A program made the translations under genes and the position numbers. This document shows positions 35,671 through 43,892 of a DNA stretch of 64,000 nucleotides, piece by piece. Each line of letters begins with the position of its first letter. The stretch's first letter is position 1. The notes below the pieces were generated by a model that made no database searches, was not told the origin of the DNA, and saw nothing but the letters and a program-made list of their open reading frames with translations. Source of the stretch: Streptomyces sp. Edi2 (GTDB taxonomy: Bacteria > Actinomycetota > Actinomycetes > Streptomycetales > Streptomycetaceae); NCBI RefSeq assembly GCF_040253635.1, contig NZ_JBEJGX010000003.1, positions 6,225,501 to 6,289,500 on the forward strand, in the 5' to 3' direction.

Positions 35671-37090
35671 GGCGCTGGGCTCCGTACGGGCCAGGGCGGC
35701 GGCCGGCGCGACCGCGGTGGTGGCGCTGGCGCTGATCGCGGCGGGGACGGCGGTGCTGCTGGTGCTGCGCGGCAATCTGCAGGACCAGGCCGGGCTGCGG
35801 GCCAACCTCGCGGCGCGGGAGGTGGCCTCGCAGATCGCGACGGGCACGGCGTACGACAAGCTGAAGCTGCCGGAGGGTGAGGACGGTCCGGTGGTGGTCG
35901 CCGATGACGACGGACGGGTGCTGGCGGCCGGCGAAGACGTGCGGGCCGTCGACGGGAAACCGGTGGGCGGCGCGCGGCAGAAGCCGGACACGGGGAGCGT
36001 CGGGCCGGGTACGCCGGGGGAGGACGACGACGATGACGACGACCGCAGCGGGCTCGAACCCGGTGAGGTCGATCGGGACGTCCACTACCGGGACGGGACC
36101 GCGAACGTCGACGGGAAGGTGGCCGACTACCGGTTCGCAGTGGCCGAGGCCAAGGACACCCGGGGCGAGGAGGCGACGGTGCGGGCAGGGGCGGCGCTGG
36201 CGCCGGAGCGGGAGGCCGTGGGCTCGGTGCGCGACGCCATGCTGATCGGGCTGCCGCTGCTGCTCGTGGTGGTGGCGGGGGTGACCTGGCTGGTGACCCG
36301 GCGGGCGCTGCGGCCGGTGGAGGGGATCCGCGGGGAGATGGCCGCGATCACGGCGAGTACGGATCTGAGCCGCCGGGTGCCGGTGCCGTCGTCGCAGGAC
36401 GAGGTCGGCCGGCTGGCGCGGACGACCAACGAGACGCTGGCGGCGCTGGAGTCGTCCGTGGAGCGGCAGCGGCGGTTCGTCGCGGACGCCTCGCACGAGC
36501 TGCGCAGCCCGATCGCGAGTCTGCGGACCCAGTTGGAAGTGGGGGTGGCGCATCCGGAGTTGCTGGATGTGCCGGGTGCGGTGGAGGACACCGTACGGCT
36601 GCAGCGGCTGGCGGCGGATCTGCTGTTGCTGGCGCGCCTGGATGCGGGGGAGCGGCCTGCGGACGCCCGGGTCGATCTGGCGGCGATGGTGCGCGAGGAG
36701 AGCTCGCAGCGGGTCGCGGACCGGATCCCGGTGCACGTCGGGGAGCTGGCGGGCGCAGAAGTGGCCGGGTCGCGCGGTCAGTTGGCGCGGGTGCTGGGGA
36801 ACCTGCTCGACAATGCGCAGCGGCATGCCGCCGGGGCCGTGCGGGTGGCCGTGGTGCGTGAGGGGGAGTGGGTGGTGCTGCGGGTCGGGGACGACGGGCC
36901 CGGGGTGCCGGAAGACGAGCGGGAGCGGATCTTCGAGCGGTTCGTACGGCTCGATGACGCGCGGGCGCGGGACGACGGCGGGGCAGGGCTGGGGCTGGCC
37001 ATCGCGCGGGACGTGGCGGTGCGGCACGGCGGCTCGCTGGGCGTGCGCACGGGGTCGGTATTCGAGCTGCGGCTGCCGGTGGCCGGCTGA
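35663..37090 (+). CDS. Membrane sensor histidine kinase with acidic extracellular loop
   Basis: 475-residue kinase paired with the upstream regulator. First membrane segment at about residues 11-35 (AGATAVVALALIAAGTAVLL), an extracellular domain of about 150 residues that contains seven Asp in a row (GEDDDDDDDRSG), second membrane segment, HAMP, H-box His in [21 protein letters not shown]-box LGNLLDNAQRHA, G-boxes VGDDGPGVPEDERERIFERF and DGGAGLGLAIARDVA. The GTG at 35663 overlaps the regulator stop. Acidic loops of this kind can bind divalent or peptide cations. Confidence 0.94.
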   Translation: MSRALGSVRARAAAGATAVVALALIAAGTAVLLVLRGNLQDQAGLRANLAAREVASQIATGTAYDKLKLPEGEDGPVVVADDDGRVLAAGEDVRAVDGKPVGGARQKPDTGSVGPGTPGEDDDDDDDRSGLEPGEVDRDVHYRDGTANVDGKVADYRFAVAEAKDTRGEEATVRAGAALAPEREAVGSVRDAMLIGLPLLLVVVAGVTWLVTRRALRPVEGIRGEMAAITASTDLSRRVPVPSSQDEVGRLARTTNETLAALESSVERQRRFVADASHELRSPIASLRTQLEVGVAHPELLDVPGAVEDTVRLQRLAADLLLLARLDAGERPADARVDLAAMVREESSQRVADRIPVHVGELAGAEVAGSRGQLARVLGNLLDNAQRHAAGAVRVAVVREGEWVVLRVGDDGPGVPEDERERIFERFVRLDDARARDDGGAGLGLAIARDVAVRHGGSLGVRTGSVFELRLPVAG

Positions 37091-37147
37091 TCCGGCGAGG
37101 CCCTGGCCGCCCGGCCCCGGCCCGGTCAGGGGGCCGAGGCCGGCCGG

Positions 37148-37624
37148 TCAGAGGCCGCCGCGCTCCTTGCGGAGGTGTTCGGCGACGGGGCCGAGGGAGG
37201 TGCGGAGCGCCTGCAGGTCCTCGGTGCTGAACAGGTCGATGAAGTGCTTGCGGACCGAGGCGACATGGTGCGGGGCGACCCGGCGCATGGTGTCCCAGCC
37301 TTCGTCGGTGAGCACGGCGTAGAGGCCACGGCGGTCCGACTCGCAGCTCTCACGGCGCACCAGGCCGGCGTTCTCCATCCGGGTGATCTGGTGCGAGAGG
37401 CGACTCTTGGACTGCAGCGTGCTGGCTGCCAGGTCGCTCATCCGGAGGCGTCGGTCCTCGGCCTCGGAGAGGTTGACCAGGATCTCGTAGTCGTTGTTCG
37501 TCAGGCCGAACGGCTGCAGATCACGCTCGAGTTGGTGCATCAGCAGCCTGCTGACGTCCAGGTGGGTGCGCCAGGCACACTGCTCCTGGTCGGTCAGCCA
37601 GGGGGTGTCACTGTCGGTCGTCAT
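37148..37624 (-). CDS. MarR-family transcriptional regulator
   Basis: 158-residue winged-helix regulator: LTNNDYEILVNLSEAEDRRL, MSDLAASTLQSKSRLSHQITRM (recognition helix region) and GLVRRESCESDRRGLYAVLT (wing) are all typical. TAGAAT lies 6 bp before the ATG and TTCACT 16 bp further up, so the mRNA is probably leaderless. The AT-rich stretch around 37640-37662 is a candidate operator. The kinase and AIM24 genes beside it are possible targets. Confidence 0.92.
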   Translation of the reverse strand: MTTDSDTPWLTDQEQCAWRTHLDVSRLLMHQLERDLQPFGLTNNDYEILVNLSEAEDRRLRMSDLAASTLQSKSRLSHQITRMENAGLVRRESCESDRRGLYAVLTDEGWDTMRRVAPHHVASVRKHFIDLFSTEDLQALRTSLGPVAEHLRKERGGL

Positions 37625-37630
37625 GGAATG

Positions 37631-37662
37631 ATTCTACCCGTAAAAGTTGAATAGTGAATTAA
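37631..37662 (-). promoter_or_regulatory. Promoter and possible operator of the MarR gene
   Basis: On the minus strand TTCACT, 16 bases, TAGAAT, 6 bases, ATG. The stretch also contains the direct repeat TGAAT (37648 and 37655, plus strand). AT content is much higher than in the surroundings. Confidence 0.5.
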
Positions 37663-37740
37663 TTGGGTGGGGGCGGTGACGCCGGCGGCCGGAGGTGGAC
37701 GTTGGTCAGACGTTCGAGGTCACCGTCCGCAGAGTATCGC

Positions 37741-38514
37741 TCACAGCCCGAAGCGGCGTTGGAGGCTCCCGAGGTTGCCGGGGAGCTGGGGCAGTTGTGA
37801 GCCACTTTGCGGAACGTGTCCGCCCCCGCCCGGAACGCCCGCCTCGGTGGGAACCGCCCCGGTTGCCAGCTCCGGCATCAGCTGCTCGGTGGACTGCAGC
37901 AGGACCGTGCCGGCGCCGACGAACTCGAACTGGTGCTCCTCGCCGGACGCTCCGCCGATGCCGGTGTGCGCCCGCAGCCCGCCCAGGAATCCCCGCAGGT
38001 ACTGGTGGTCGTAGTGGTGGCACGGGGAGGGGCAGTCGGCCCAGCCGACGAGCGCCTGCGGGTCGACCCGGATCGGCGGTTCCATGAAGACCACCGGGCC
38101 GTTGGAAGCGGCCACGAACTTGCCGGTCCCGATGAGGGTGAGGAAGCCCGGGATGATCGATTGCTTCAGCGCGAGAGATGGCTGAAATGCGAGCAGATTG
38201 CCGGAGCGAATCGTCAGGTTGCCGTCCTCCAGATCGAAGGAGTTCACGTCGAAGGCACGGTCCGCGAGCAGCATTTTTCCGCGGCCCTCGGCGACGACCC
38301 AGTCCGCGGCGTGCAGTGGCGAATGGAAACTTCCGGCGATCAGGCGGTCCAGGCGGCCGTGTCCGATGCCCTGGAAGTCGATCTGCCCGTAGTAGGCGAT
38401 CATCTTCCCCTTCTGCAGGAACCACTGGCCGTTCAGGTCGACGCTGAAGGCGTAGGCGTTGACGTTGTCGTCGGCGGGGAGCGACGAGACGTCGTGGACG
38501 ACGGGACCGGTCAC
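37741..38514 (-). CDS. AIM24-family protein, third of three paralogues
   Basis: 257-residue beta-rich protein of the AIM24 (TRAP-like) family, named after a yeast mitochondrial protein; bacterial function unknown. It has the family's repeating beta pattern: YAFSVDLNGQWFLQKGKMIA, ADWVVAEGRGKMLLADRAFD, LLAFQPSLALKQSIIPGFLT, then DPQALVGWADCP and FEFVGAGTVLLQSTEQ near the end. It is about 40 residues longer than its neighbours, mostly at the N- and C-termini. It overlaps the middle gene by 4 bp (ATGA). Confidence 0.9.
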   Translation of the reverse strand: MTGPVVHDVSSLPADDNVNAYAFSVDLNGQWFLQKGKMIAYYGQIDFQGIGHGRLDRLIAGSFHSPLHAADWVVAEGRGKMLLADRAFDVNSFDLEDGNLTIRSGNLLAFQPSLALKQSIIPGFLTLIGTGKFVAASNGPVVFMEPPIRVDPQALVGWADCPSPCHHYDHQYLRGFLGGLRAHTGIGGASGEEHQFEFVGAGTVLLQSTEQLMPELATGAVPTEAGVPGGGGHVPQSGSQLPQLPGNLGSLQRRFGL

Positions 38515-39194
38515 AGCTTCTCCTCCGACGCCTGGACGTAGACGGTGCCCTGGCCCGACAGCTCCAGCTGGAAGGCCTCGCCCGAGCCGCGGCCGACCAT
38601 GTCGCGCCAGCCGAGCGCCGTGGACAGTTTGTTGCGGACGTCGCCGCGGTGGGCGACATAGGCCTGAGGGTCGACATGGACCGGGCGCTGGGGCGTGATC
38701 GGCAGCTCGATGACGCCGCCGTGCGCCATCACCGCGGCCGATCCGACGCCCTTGAGGGTCGTGGTGAACAGCCCCTGGCCGGTGACCTGGCCGCGCACCA
38801 TGCCCATCACGCCGCCCTGCGCGCCCATGAACATCGTGCCCTGCTGGAGCGAGCCGTCGAAGGCCAGCAGCCGGTCGGCCTCGACGTACAGCGTCTCGCC
38901 GGTCAGGTCGACGACATGGACGTGATGGCCGCCGTGGCCGAACATGACGGTGGCGGTGGGGGCACCTCCCTGGTCATTAAGACCTTGGGGGACTTCCACG
39001 GTCATCAGGGGGGTGGCCTCACCGGCGATCCGGCGGCCGATCATGGAGCCGATGCCGCCCTGGCCGCCCTGGATGTTCGGGGTGAACGCGACCTCGCCGC
39101 GGTAGGCGAGCATCGCGCCGCGCTGGCTGTACATCCGCTGGCCCGGCCCGATCCTGGCCTCCACCATGCGGGAGTTGAGCGCCGTGAACGGCAT
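38511..39194 (-). CDS. AIM24-family protein, second paralogue, with in-frame mini-element
   Basis: 227-residue AIM24 protein. Family landmarks are YSQRGAMLAYRGEVAF, LYVEADRLLAFDGSLQQGTM, GLFTTTLKGVGSAAVMAHGG and HVDPQAYVAHRGDVR. Residues about 67-79 (VPQGLNDQGGAPT) have no counterpart in the other two and are encoded by the palindromic mini-element at 38956-38993. The reading frame survives. It overlaps its neighbours by 1 and 4 bp, so the three are one operon. Confidence 0.9.
   Translation of the reverse strand: MPFTALNSRMVEARIGPGQRMYSQRGAMLAYRGEVAFTPNIQGGQGGIGSMIGRRIAGEATPLMTVEVPQGLNDQGGAPTATVMFGHGGHHVHVVDLTGETLYVEADRLLAFDGSLQQGTMFMGAQGGVMGMVRGQVTGQGLFTTTLKGVGSAAVMAHGGVIELPITPQRPVHVDPQAYVAHRGDVRNKLSTALGWRDMVGRGSGEAFQLELSGQGTVYVQASEEKL
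38956..38993 (-). repeat. Palindromic mini-element inside an AIM24 coding sequence
   Basis: GTGGGGG-CACCTCCC-N15-TGGGGGAC on the plus strand; the first 15 bases equal those of the copy at 33854. It is translated from the minus strand as part of VPQGLNDQGGAPT. The flanking protein aligns with the paralogues without it, so it is an insertion of a multiple of three bases. Confidence 0.75.
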
Positions 39195-39832
39195 CAGACC
39201 TCACCTCCCATGGTGTTGCGCTCGCTGGGCTGTACGTAGACCAGGCCCTCGCCCTCGAAGCGGATCTGGAAGGACTCGCCGGAGCTCTCGCCGAGGACGG
39301 TGCGGAAGTTCACCCCGGTCTGGAAGTGCTGCTTGAGGTCGCCGGTGTGGGCGACATAGGCGCCCGGGTCGACCTGGAGGGGGTACTGCTTGGTGACCCG
39401 CAGCACCACCGCGGGGCCGTGGGAGGTGATCGCCGCCTGGCCGCTGCCCTCGACGGTGGTGGTGAACAGGCCGTTGCCCTGGGAGGCGCCGCGCAGGCCG
39501 GTGAAGGTCGTGCCCGTCCGCAGCGCGGCGTCCGTGCACAGCAGATTGCTGGCCTCGACGTACAGCTTCTCGCCCTGCAGCTGGACGAGGTTGATCTCGC
39601 CGGCGCGGTCCGCGAAATAGCAGGTGCCGTGGCCCTTCACCTCCATCACGGCCATCTGTTCACCCGTGAGCCGCCGGGTGACCATGCCCCGCAGGCCCTC
39701 GCCGCCGCCGGACATCTTCTTGAACGACATCTGGCCGTCGTACGCGACCATCGCACCGTTTTTCGCCTTGACGGCGTCGCCCGTCATATCGACGGCGAGC
39801 ACCTTGCTCCCCTGGAGCCGAAACTGAGCCAC
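39194..39832 (-). CDS. AIM24-family protein, first of three paralogues
   Basis: 212-residue AIM24 protein, the shortest of the three and nearest the family norm. Landmarks are AQFRLQGSKVLAVDMTGD, MVAYDGQMSFKKM, LYVEASNLLCTDAALRTGTT, GLFTTTVEGSGQAAITSHGP, LQVDPGAYVAHTGDLK and the closing EGEGLVYVQPSE. GTG start. First gene of the operon; its promoter should lie in the gap to 40146. Confidence 0.9.
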   Translation of the reverse strand: MAQFRLQGSKVLAVDMTGDAVKAKNGAMVAYDGQMSFKKMSGGGEGLRGMVTRRLTGEQMAVMEVKGHGTCYFADRAGEINLVQLQGEKLYVEASNLLCTDAALRTGTTFTGLRGASQGNGLFTTTVEGSGQAAITSHGPAVVLRVTKQYPLQVDPGAYVAHTGDLKQHFQTGVNFRTVLGESSGESFQIRFEGEGLVYVQPSERNTMGGEV

Positions 39833-39973
39833 GGGTCAGACCGTAGTCGGCCGCGGCCGCCCGGGGCAGGTCCTTCGGCCCTGATATCGCCCTGATCCCG
39901 CCCTGAATTCCGCCGGGGACCGGCCCGGGGGTGCTCCGCGCCTCCCCCGGCGCGGTGATCGCCGGAGCGGCTG

Positions 39974-40009
39974 TAACAATAGGGCGAAGCTTGTGAACCC
40001 TTGCACAAG
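39974..40009 (+). promoter_or_regulatory. Putative promoter and MarR-type operator
   Basis: TAACAAT at 39974-39980 can be a -10 box. It is followed by CTTGTG-N8-CACAAG (39990-40009), a 20-bp palindrome of the size MarR proteins bind, in the position to block transcription. The MarR gene at 40972 lies in the same gene group, so autorepression is a reasonable guess. Confidence 0.55.
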
Positions 40010-40012
40010 CAG

Positions 40013-40116
40013 TGCCCGCCCGTCGCCCGACCTCCACCCCCAGAAGACGGCGCTGCGCGCCGACTGCCCGCCCGTCTCCCGACCTCCGCCCCCAGAAGAC
40101 GGCGCTGCGCGCCGAC
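40013..40116 (+). repeat. 52-bp tandem duplication
   Basis: Two adjacent copies (40013-40064 and 40065-40116) that differ at only a few positions, each containing CCCAGAAGACGGCGCTGCGC. It lies in the 5' leader of the DUF3817 gene, 30 bp before its start codon. 52 is not a multiple of three, in line with a non-coding leader. Confidence 0.9.
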
Positions 40117-40145
40117 CGCCCATCTGCCACCCGAACGAGGTTCCC

Positions 40146-40496
40146 GTGGACATCAAGACCGCCGCCGCCCTGCACCGACTGCGCCTGGCATCCATCCCGG
40201 AGGCGCTTTCCTTCCCGGCGCTGCTGATCTTCGGCACCGGCTTCCGCCTGGCCTTCGACTACGACTCCCTGGTGATGCCGCTCGGTCTGATCCACGGACT
40301 GCTGTTCATCACGTATGTGGTGCTGCTGCTGGACGTGTGGAACCGCACCAAGTGGTCCTTCAAGCGCGTCGCCTTCTTCTTCGTGCTGGCGATCCTGCCG
40401 TTCGGCGGCCTCTACGGGGACAAGGTGCTCAAGCGCGAGGAAGAGGCCGGTGTGATCGCGGCCCGCGCCCGCAAGGAAGGGGTCCTGAACACATGA
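40146..40496 (+). CDS. DUF3817-domain membrane protein
   Basis: 116-residue integral membrane protein. Three membrane segments: about residues 18-36 ([19 protein letters not shown]), 42-62 ([21 protein letters not shown]) and 73-90 ([19 protein letters not shown]). The HGLLFITY motif is the family hallmark. GTG start with GAGG upstream. Its stop overlaps the DUF77 gene start (ATGA). A second DUF3817 gene lies 1 kb on, beyond a MarR gene. Confidence 0.88.
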   Translation: MDIKTAAALHRLRLASIPEALSFPALLIFGTGFRLAFDYDSLVMPLGLIHGLLFITYVVLLLDVWNRTKWSFKRVAFFFVLAILPFGGLYGDKVLKREEEAGVIAARARKEGVLNT

Positions 40497-40804
40497 TCGT
40501 CGCCTTCTCCGTGAGCCCCCTGGGCGTCGGCGAGGACGTCGGCGAGTACGTCGCCGACGCGGTCCGGGTCGTCCGCGAGTCGGGGCTGCCGCACCGCACG
40601 GACGCGATGTTCACCTCCCTCGAAGGCGAGTGGGACGAGGTCATGGACGTCGTCAAGCGCGCGGTCGCGGCCGTCGAGGCGCGCTCCGGGCGGGTCTCCC
40701 TGGTGCTCAAGGCCGATATCCGGCCCGGCGTCACGGACGGACTGACCTCGAAGGTGGAGACCGTGGAGCGGTACCTCGCCGAGGGCGACGCCCGTCGCTC
40801 CTGA
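40493..40804 (+). CDS. MTH1187/DUF77-family thiamine-binding protein
   Basis: 103-residue ferredoxin-fold protein of the YkoF/MTH1187 type, small cytoplasmic proteins thought to bind thiamine or its pyrimidine part. It begins [19 protein letters not shown] and has [23 protein letters not shown] and [12 protein letters not shown], all typical. Translationally coupled to the DUF3817 gene before it. No thiamine biosynthesis gene is near. Confidence 0.9.
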   Translation: MIVAFSVSPLGVGEDVGEYVADAVRVVRESGLPHRTDAMFTSLEGEWDEVMDVVKRAVAAVEARSGRVSLVLKADIRPGVTDGLTSKVETVERYLAEGDARRS

Positions 40805-40971
40805 GCGGTGGTCCCGCGGCACCCCGAGCGCTGCCCTCGCCGCCGGGGGAGAGGTCCGTGCGGCGGGCACAGGGGCGGGCACAAGGGTGCCCGGCCCGGC
40901 CCGACCGCTTCCCGGTACCGAAAACTGAGACACGGCTGACCACCATTTGAGCGCCGGGTAGGGTCGGAAGC

Positions 40972-41481
40972 GTGCCGAAGCCGCTCAGCCTTGCTTTCGA
41001 TCCCATCGCGCGCGCCGACGAACTGTGGCAGCAGCGATGGGGCGCCGTGCCCTCGATGGCCGCCATCACTTCGATCATGCGCGCCCATCAGATCCTGCTG
41101 GCCGAGGTAGACGCGGTCGTCAAACCGTACGGGCTGACCTTCGCCCGCTACGAGGCGCTGGTGCTGCTGACCTTCTCCAAGGCCGGCGAGCTGCCGATGT
41201 CCAAGATCGGCGAGCGGCTGATGGTGCATCCGACCTCGGTGACCAACACCGTGGACCGGCTGGTGAAGTCCGGTCTCGTGGCCAAGCGGCCGAACCCGAA
41301 CGACGGGCGGGGCACGCTCGCCACCATCACGGACAAGGGCCGCGAGGTGTGCGACGCGGCGACCCGCGAGCTGATGGCGATGGACTTCGGGCTCGGGACG
41401 TACGACGCCGAGGAGTGCGGGGAGATCTTCGCGATGCTGCGGCCGCTGCGGGTGGCGGCGGAGGACTTCCAGGACGAGTAG
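40972..41481 (+). CDS. MarR-family transcriptional regulator
   Basis: 169-residue winged-helix regulator: PYGLTFARYEALVLLTFSKA, MSKIGERLMVHPTSVTNTVDRL and LVAKRPNPNDGRGTLATITDKG are canonical. GTG start with GGAAG close upstream and TAGGGT before that. It sits between the two DUF3817 genes. The palindrome at 39990-40009 is its most likely nearby operator. Confidence 0.93.
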   Translation: MPKPLSLAFDPIARADELWQQRWGAVPSMAAITSIMRAHQILLAEVDAVVKPYGLTFARYEALVLLTFSKAGELPMSKIGERLMVHPTSVTNTVDRLVKSGLVAKRPNPNDGRGTLATITDKGREVCDAATRELMAMDFGLGTYDAEECGEIFAMLRPLRVAAEDFQDE

Positions 41482-41566
41482 CGGGCGCCGCGGCCTTGCC
41501 CGGCGGGCCCGGCGCACGCAGGGGGGCGGCGAAGATCGCCCCGGAACGGGCCGTTACGCTCGGGGC

Positions 41567-41899
41567 ATGAAGCGAAGCGTCCTGACCCGTTACCGGGCGA
41601 TGGCCTACATCACCGCCGTGATGCTGCTGGTGCTCTGCACGTGCATGGTTTTCAAGTACGGCTTCGGGATGGGCAAGGACCTCACCCTCGTCGTCTCGCA
41701 GATCCACGGCGTGCTCTACATCATCTACCTGGTGTTCGCCTTCGACCTGGGCTCCAAGGCCAAGTGGAAGTTCGGCAAGCTGCTGTGGGTGCTGATCGCG
41801 GGCACGATCCCCACCGCCGCCTTCTTCGTGGAGCGCCAGGTGGTGCGGGAGATCGAGCCGCTGATCGCCGATGACGCTCCGGAGCCGGTGAAGGCCTGA
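41567..41899 (+). CDS. DUF3817-domain membrane protein
   Basis: 110-residue membrane protein, paralogue of the one at 40.1 kb. Segments at about residues 10-28 (RAMAYITAVMLLVLCTCMVF), 42-62 (VVSQIHGVLYIIYLVFAFDL) and 69-88 (FGKLLWVLIAGTIPTAAFFV); the HGVLYIIY hallmark is present. TACGCT lies 6 bp before the ATG with no ribosome-binding site, so the transcript may be leaderless. The 3' end is duplicated (see repeat at 41884). Confidence 0.9.
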   Translation: MKRSVLTRYRAMAYITAVMLLVLCTCMVFKYGFGMGKDLTLVVSQIHGVLYIIYLVFAFDLGSKAKWKFGKLLWVLIAGTIPTAAFFVERQVVREIEPLIADDAPEPVKA

Positions 41900-41926
41900 C
41901 CGCAGCCGGGTCAAGGCCTGACCGCA
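41884..41926 (+). repeat. 22-bp tandem duplication over the stop codon of a DUF3817 gene
   Basis: GCCGGTGAAGGCCTGACCGC is followed 21-22 bp later by GCCGGGTCAAGGCCTGACCG. Both encode Val-Lys-Ala-stop. The first holds the real last codons of the gene at 41567-41899. Confidence 0.8.
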
Positions 41927-42076
41927 CCGGCTCCGCCCCGACGCGGTCCGACGGCACCCCTGCCGACCTGCTCATACGCGCCTGTCCCGGAATCGGGCGG
42001 GCGCGTTTGTGCTGTCCGGGGTTCGTTACGGAAGGTGACCTGAGTGGCGCGAGAGGTAACTCATGGGGCTCTCCCG

Positions 42077-42113
42077 TCGACAAGTAGTAGGACGTCCAAG
42101 TAAATTCGACGGT
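42077..42113 (+). promoter_or_regulatory. Promoter of icmA, leaderless
   Basis: TCGACA (42077-42082), 18 bases, TAAATT (42101-42106), 7 bases, ATG at 42114. Each hexamer is close to the house-keeping consensus (TTGACA, TATAAT-like), and the predicted transcript start coincides with the ATG. Confidence 0.75.
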
Positions 42114-43814
42114 ATGGACGCTGACGCGATCGATGAGGGCCGCCGCCGCTGGCAGGCTCGGTACGACTCCGCCCGGAAGCGGGACGCGGACTTCACCACG
42201 CTCTCGGGCGATCCCGTCGAGCCGGCGTACGGGCCCCGGCCCGGGGACTCGGTCGAGGGGTTCGAGCGGATCGGGTGGCCGGGCGAGTACCCCTTCACGC
42301 GGGGGCTGTACCCGACCGGCTACCGCGGGCGGACGTGGACGATCCGCCAGTTCGCCGGCTTCGGCAATGCCGAGCAGACCAACGAGCGCTACAAGATGAT
42401 CCTCAAGGCGGGCGGCGGCGGCCTCTCCGTCGCCTTCGACATGCCCACCCTCATGGGCCGGGACTCCGACGACCCGCGCTCGCTGGGCGAGGTCGGCCAC
42501 TGCGGTGTCGCCATCGACTCGGCGGCCGACATGGAGGTCCTGTTCCAGGACATCCCGCTGGGTGACGTCACGACGTCCATGACGATCAGCGGGCCCGCCG
42601 TCCCGGTCTTCTGCATGTATCTGGTGGCCGCCGAGCGGCAGGGCATCGACCCGGGCGTCCTGAACGGCACCCTGCAGACGGACATCTTCAAGGAGTACAT
42701 CGCACAGAAGGAATGGCTCTTCCAGCCCGAGCCGCATCTGCGCCTGATCGGTGACCTGATGGAGCACTGCGCGCGCGGCATCCCCGCGTACAAGCCGCTC
42801 TCGGTCTCCGGCTACCACATCCGCGAGGCGGGCGCGACGGCCGCGCAGGAGCTGGCGTACACGCTGGCCGACGGCTTCGGCTACGTGGAGCTGGGGCTCT
42901 CGCGCGGCCTGGACGTCAACACCTTCGCCCCCGGACTGTCCTTCTTCTTCGACGCGCATCTCGACTTCTTCGAGGAGATCGCCAAGTTCCGTGCCGCGCG
43001 CCGGATCTGGGCCCGCTGGATGCGGGACGTCTACGGCGCGACGAGCGAGAAGGCGCAGTGGCTGCGCTTCCACACCCAGACCGCCGGTGTCTCGCTGACC
43101 GCCCAGCAGCCGTACAACAACGTCGTACGGACCGCCGTCGAGGCGCTGGCGGCCGTGCTCGGCGGCACCAACTCGCTGCACACCAACGCGCTGGACGAGA
43201 CCCTGGCGCTGCCCAGTGAGCAGGCCGCGGAGATCGCGCTGCGCACCCAGCAGGTGCTGATGGAGGAGACCGGCGTCGCCAACGTGGCGGACCCGCTCGG
43301 CGGCTCGTGGTTCATCGAGTCGCTGACCGACCGGATCGAGGCGGACGCCGAGAAGATCTTCGAGCAGATCAAGGAGCGCGGCAGGCGGGCGGTCCCCACC
43401 GGCGAGCATCCGATCGGCCCGATGACCTCCGGCATCCTGCGCGGCATCGAGGACGGCTGGTTCACCGGCGAGATCGCCGAGTCCGCCTTCCAGTATCAGC
43501 AGGCGCTGGAGAAGGGCGACAAGAAGGTCGTCGGCGTCAACTGCCACCACGGCTCGGTCACCGGCGACCTGGAGATCCTGCGGGTCAGCCACGAGGTCGA
43601 GCGCGAGCAGGTGCGGGTGCTCGCGGCCCGCAAGGAGGCCCGGGACGACGCCCGGGTCGAGGCCTCGCTGAAGGCGATGCTGGAAGCCGCCCGGGCCGGC
43701 GGCAACATGATCGAGCCGATGCTGGAGGCCGTACGGGCCGAGGCGACGCTCGGCGAGATCTGCGGTGTGCTGCGCGACGAGTGGGGGGTCTACACGGAGC
43801 CGGCGGGGTTCTGA
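42114..43814 (+). CDS. icmA: Isobutyryl-CoA mutase large subunit IcmA
   Basis: 566-residue TIM-barrel subunit of the B12-dependent mutase that interconverts isobutyryl-CoA and n-butyryl-CoA, supplying C4 units and valine-derived carbon. With the ATG at 42114 the length equals known IcmA, and residues 80 and 198 are Phe (TWTIRQF) and Gln (EYIAQKEW), the two positions that distinguish IcmA from methylmalonyl-CoA mutase (Tyr and Arg there). The C-terminal B12 domain is absent, as in IcmA, where IcmB provides it; icmB is not in the window. An upstream in-frame ATG at 42063 precedes the promoter and is rejected. Confidence 0.96.
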   Translation: MDADAIDEGRRRWQARYDSARKRDADFTTLSGDPVEPAYGPRPGDSVEGFERIGWPGEYPFTRGLYPTGYRGRTWTIRQFAGFGNAEQTNERYKMILKAGGGGLSVAFDMPTLMGRDSDDPRSLGEVGHCGVAIDSAADMEVLFQDIPLGDVTTSMTISGPAVPVFCMYLVAAERQGIDPGVLNGTLQTDIFKEYIAQKEWLFQPEPHLRLIGDLMEHCARGIPAYKPLSVSGYHIREAGATAAQELAYTLADGFGYVELGLSRGLDVNTFAPGLSFFFDAHLDFFEEIAKFRAARRIWARWMRDVYGATSEKAQWLRFHTQTAGVSLTAQQPYNNVVRTAVEALAAVLGGTNSLHTNALDETLALPSEQAAEIALRTQQVLMEETGVANVADPLGGSWFIESLTDRIEADAEKIFEQIKERGRRAVPTGEHPIGPMTSGILRGIEDGWFTGEIAESAFQYQQALEKGDKKVVGVNCHHGSVTGDLEILRVSHEVEREQVRVLAARKEARDDARVEASLKAMLEAARAGGNMIEPMLEAVRAEATLGEICGVLRDEWGVYTEPAGF

Positions 43815-43892
43815 GCCGGTCCTCCGCCCCGCCGCCGACGGCCGTTGGCAGCGGGGCGGAGGCCGTTGGCAGCAGGGCTTCGACGACCGGCC

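Larger units (their letters stand above)
39833..40145. other. Divergent gap between the AIM24 operon and the DUF3817 gene
   Basis: 313 bp of non-coding DNA with two visible elements: a 20-bp inverted repeat at 39990-40009 behind a -10-like TAACAAT, and a 52-bp tandem duplication at 40013-40116. The frame that runs from 39993 into the DUF3817 gene is not believed to be translated before 40146. Confidence 0.6.

Noticed and set aside
39993..40145. N-terminal extension of the DUF3817 protein
   Set aside because: The extension encodes the 52-bp duplication in a frame-breaking way and Pro/Arg-rich residues; GAGG lies right before the GTG at 40146.
42063..42113. Upstream ATG of icmA
   Set aside because: It lies before the likely promoter and would shift the diagnostic Phe80 and Gln198 numbering by 17.
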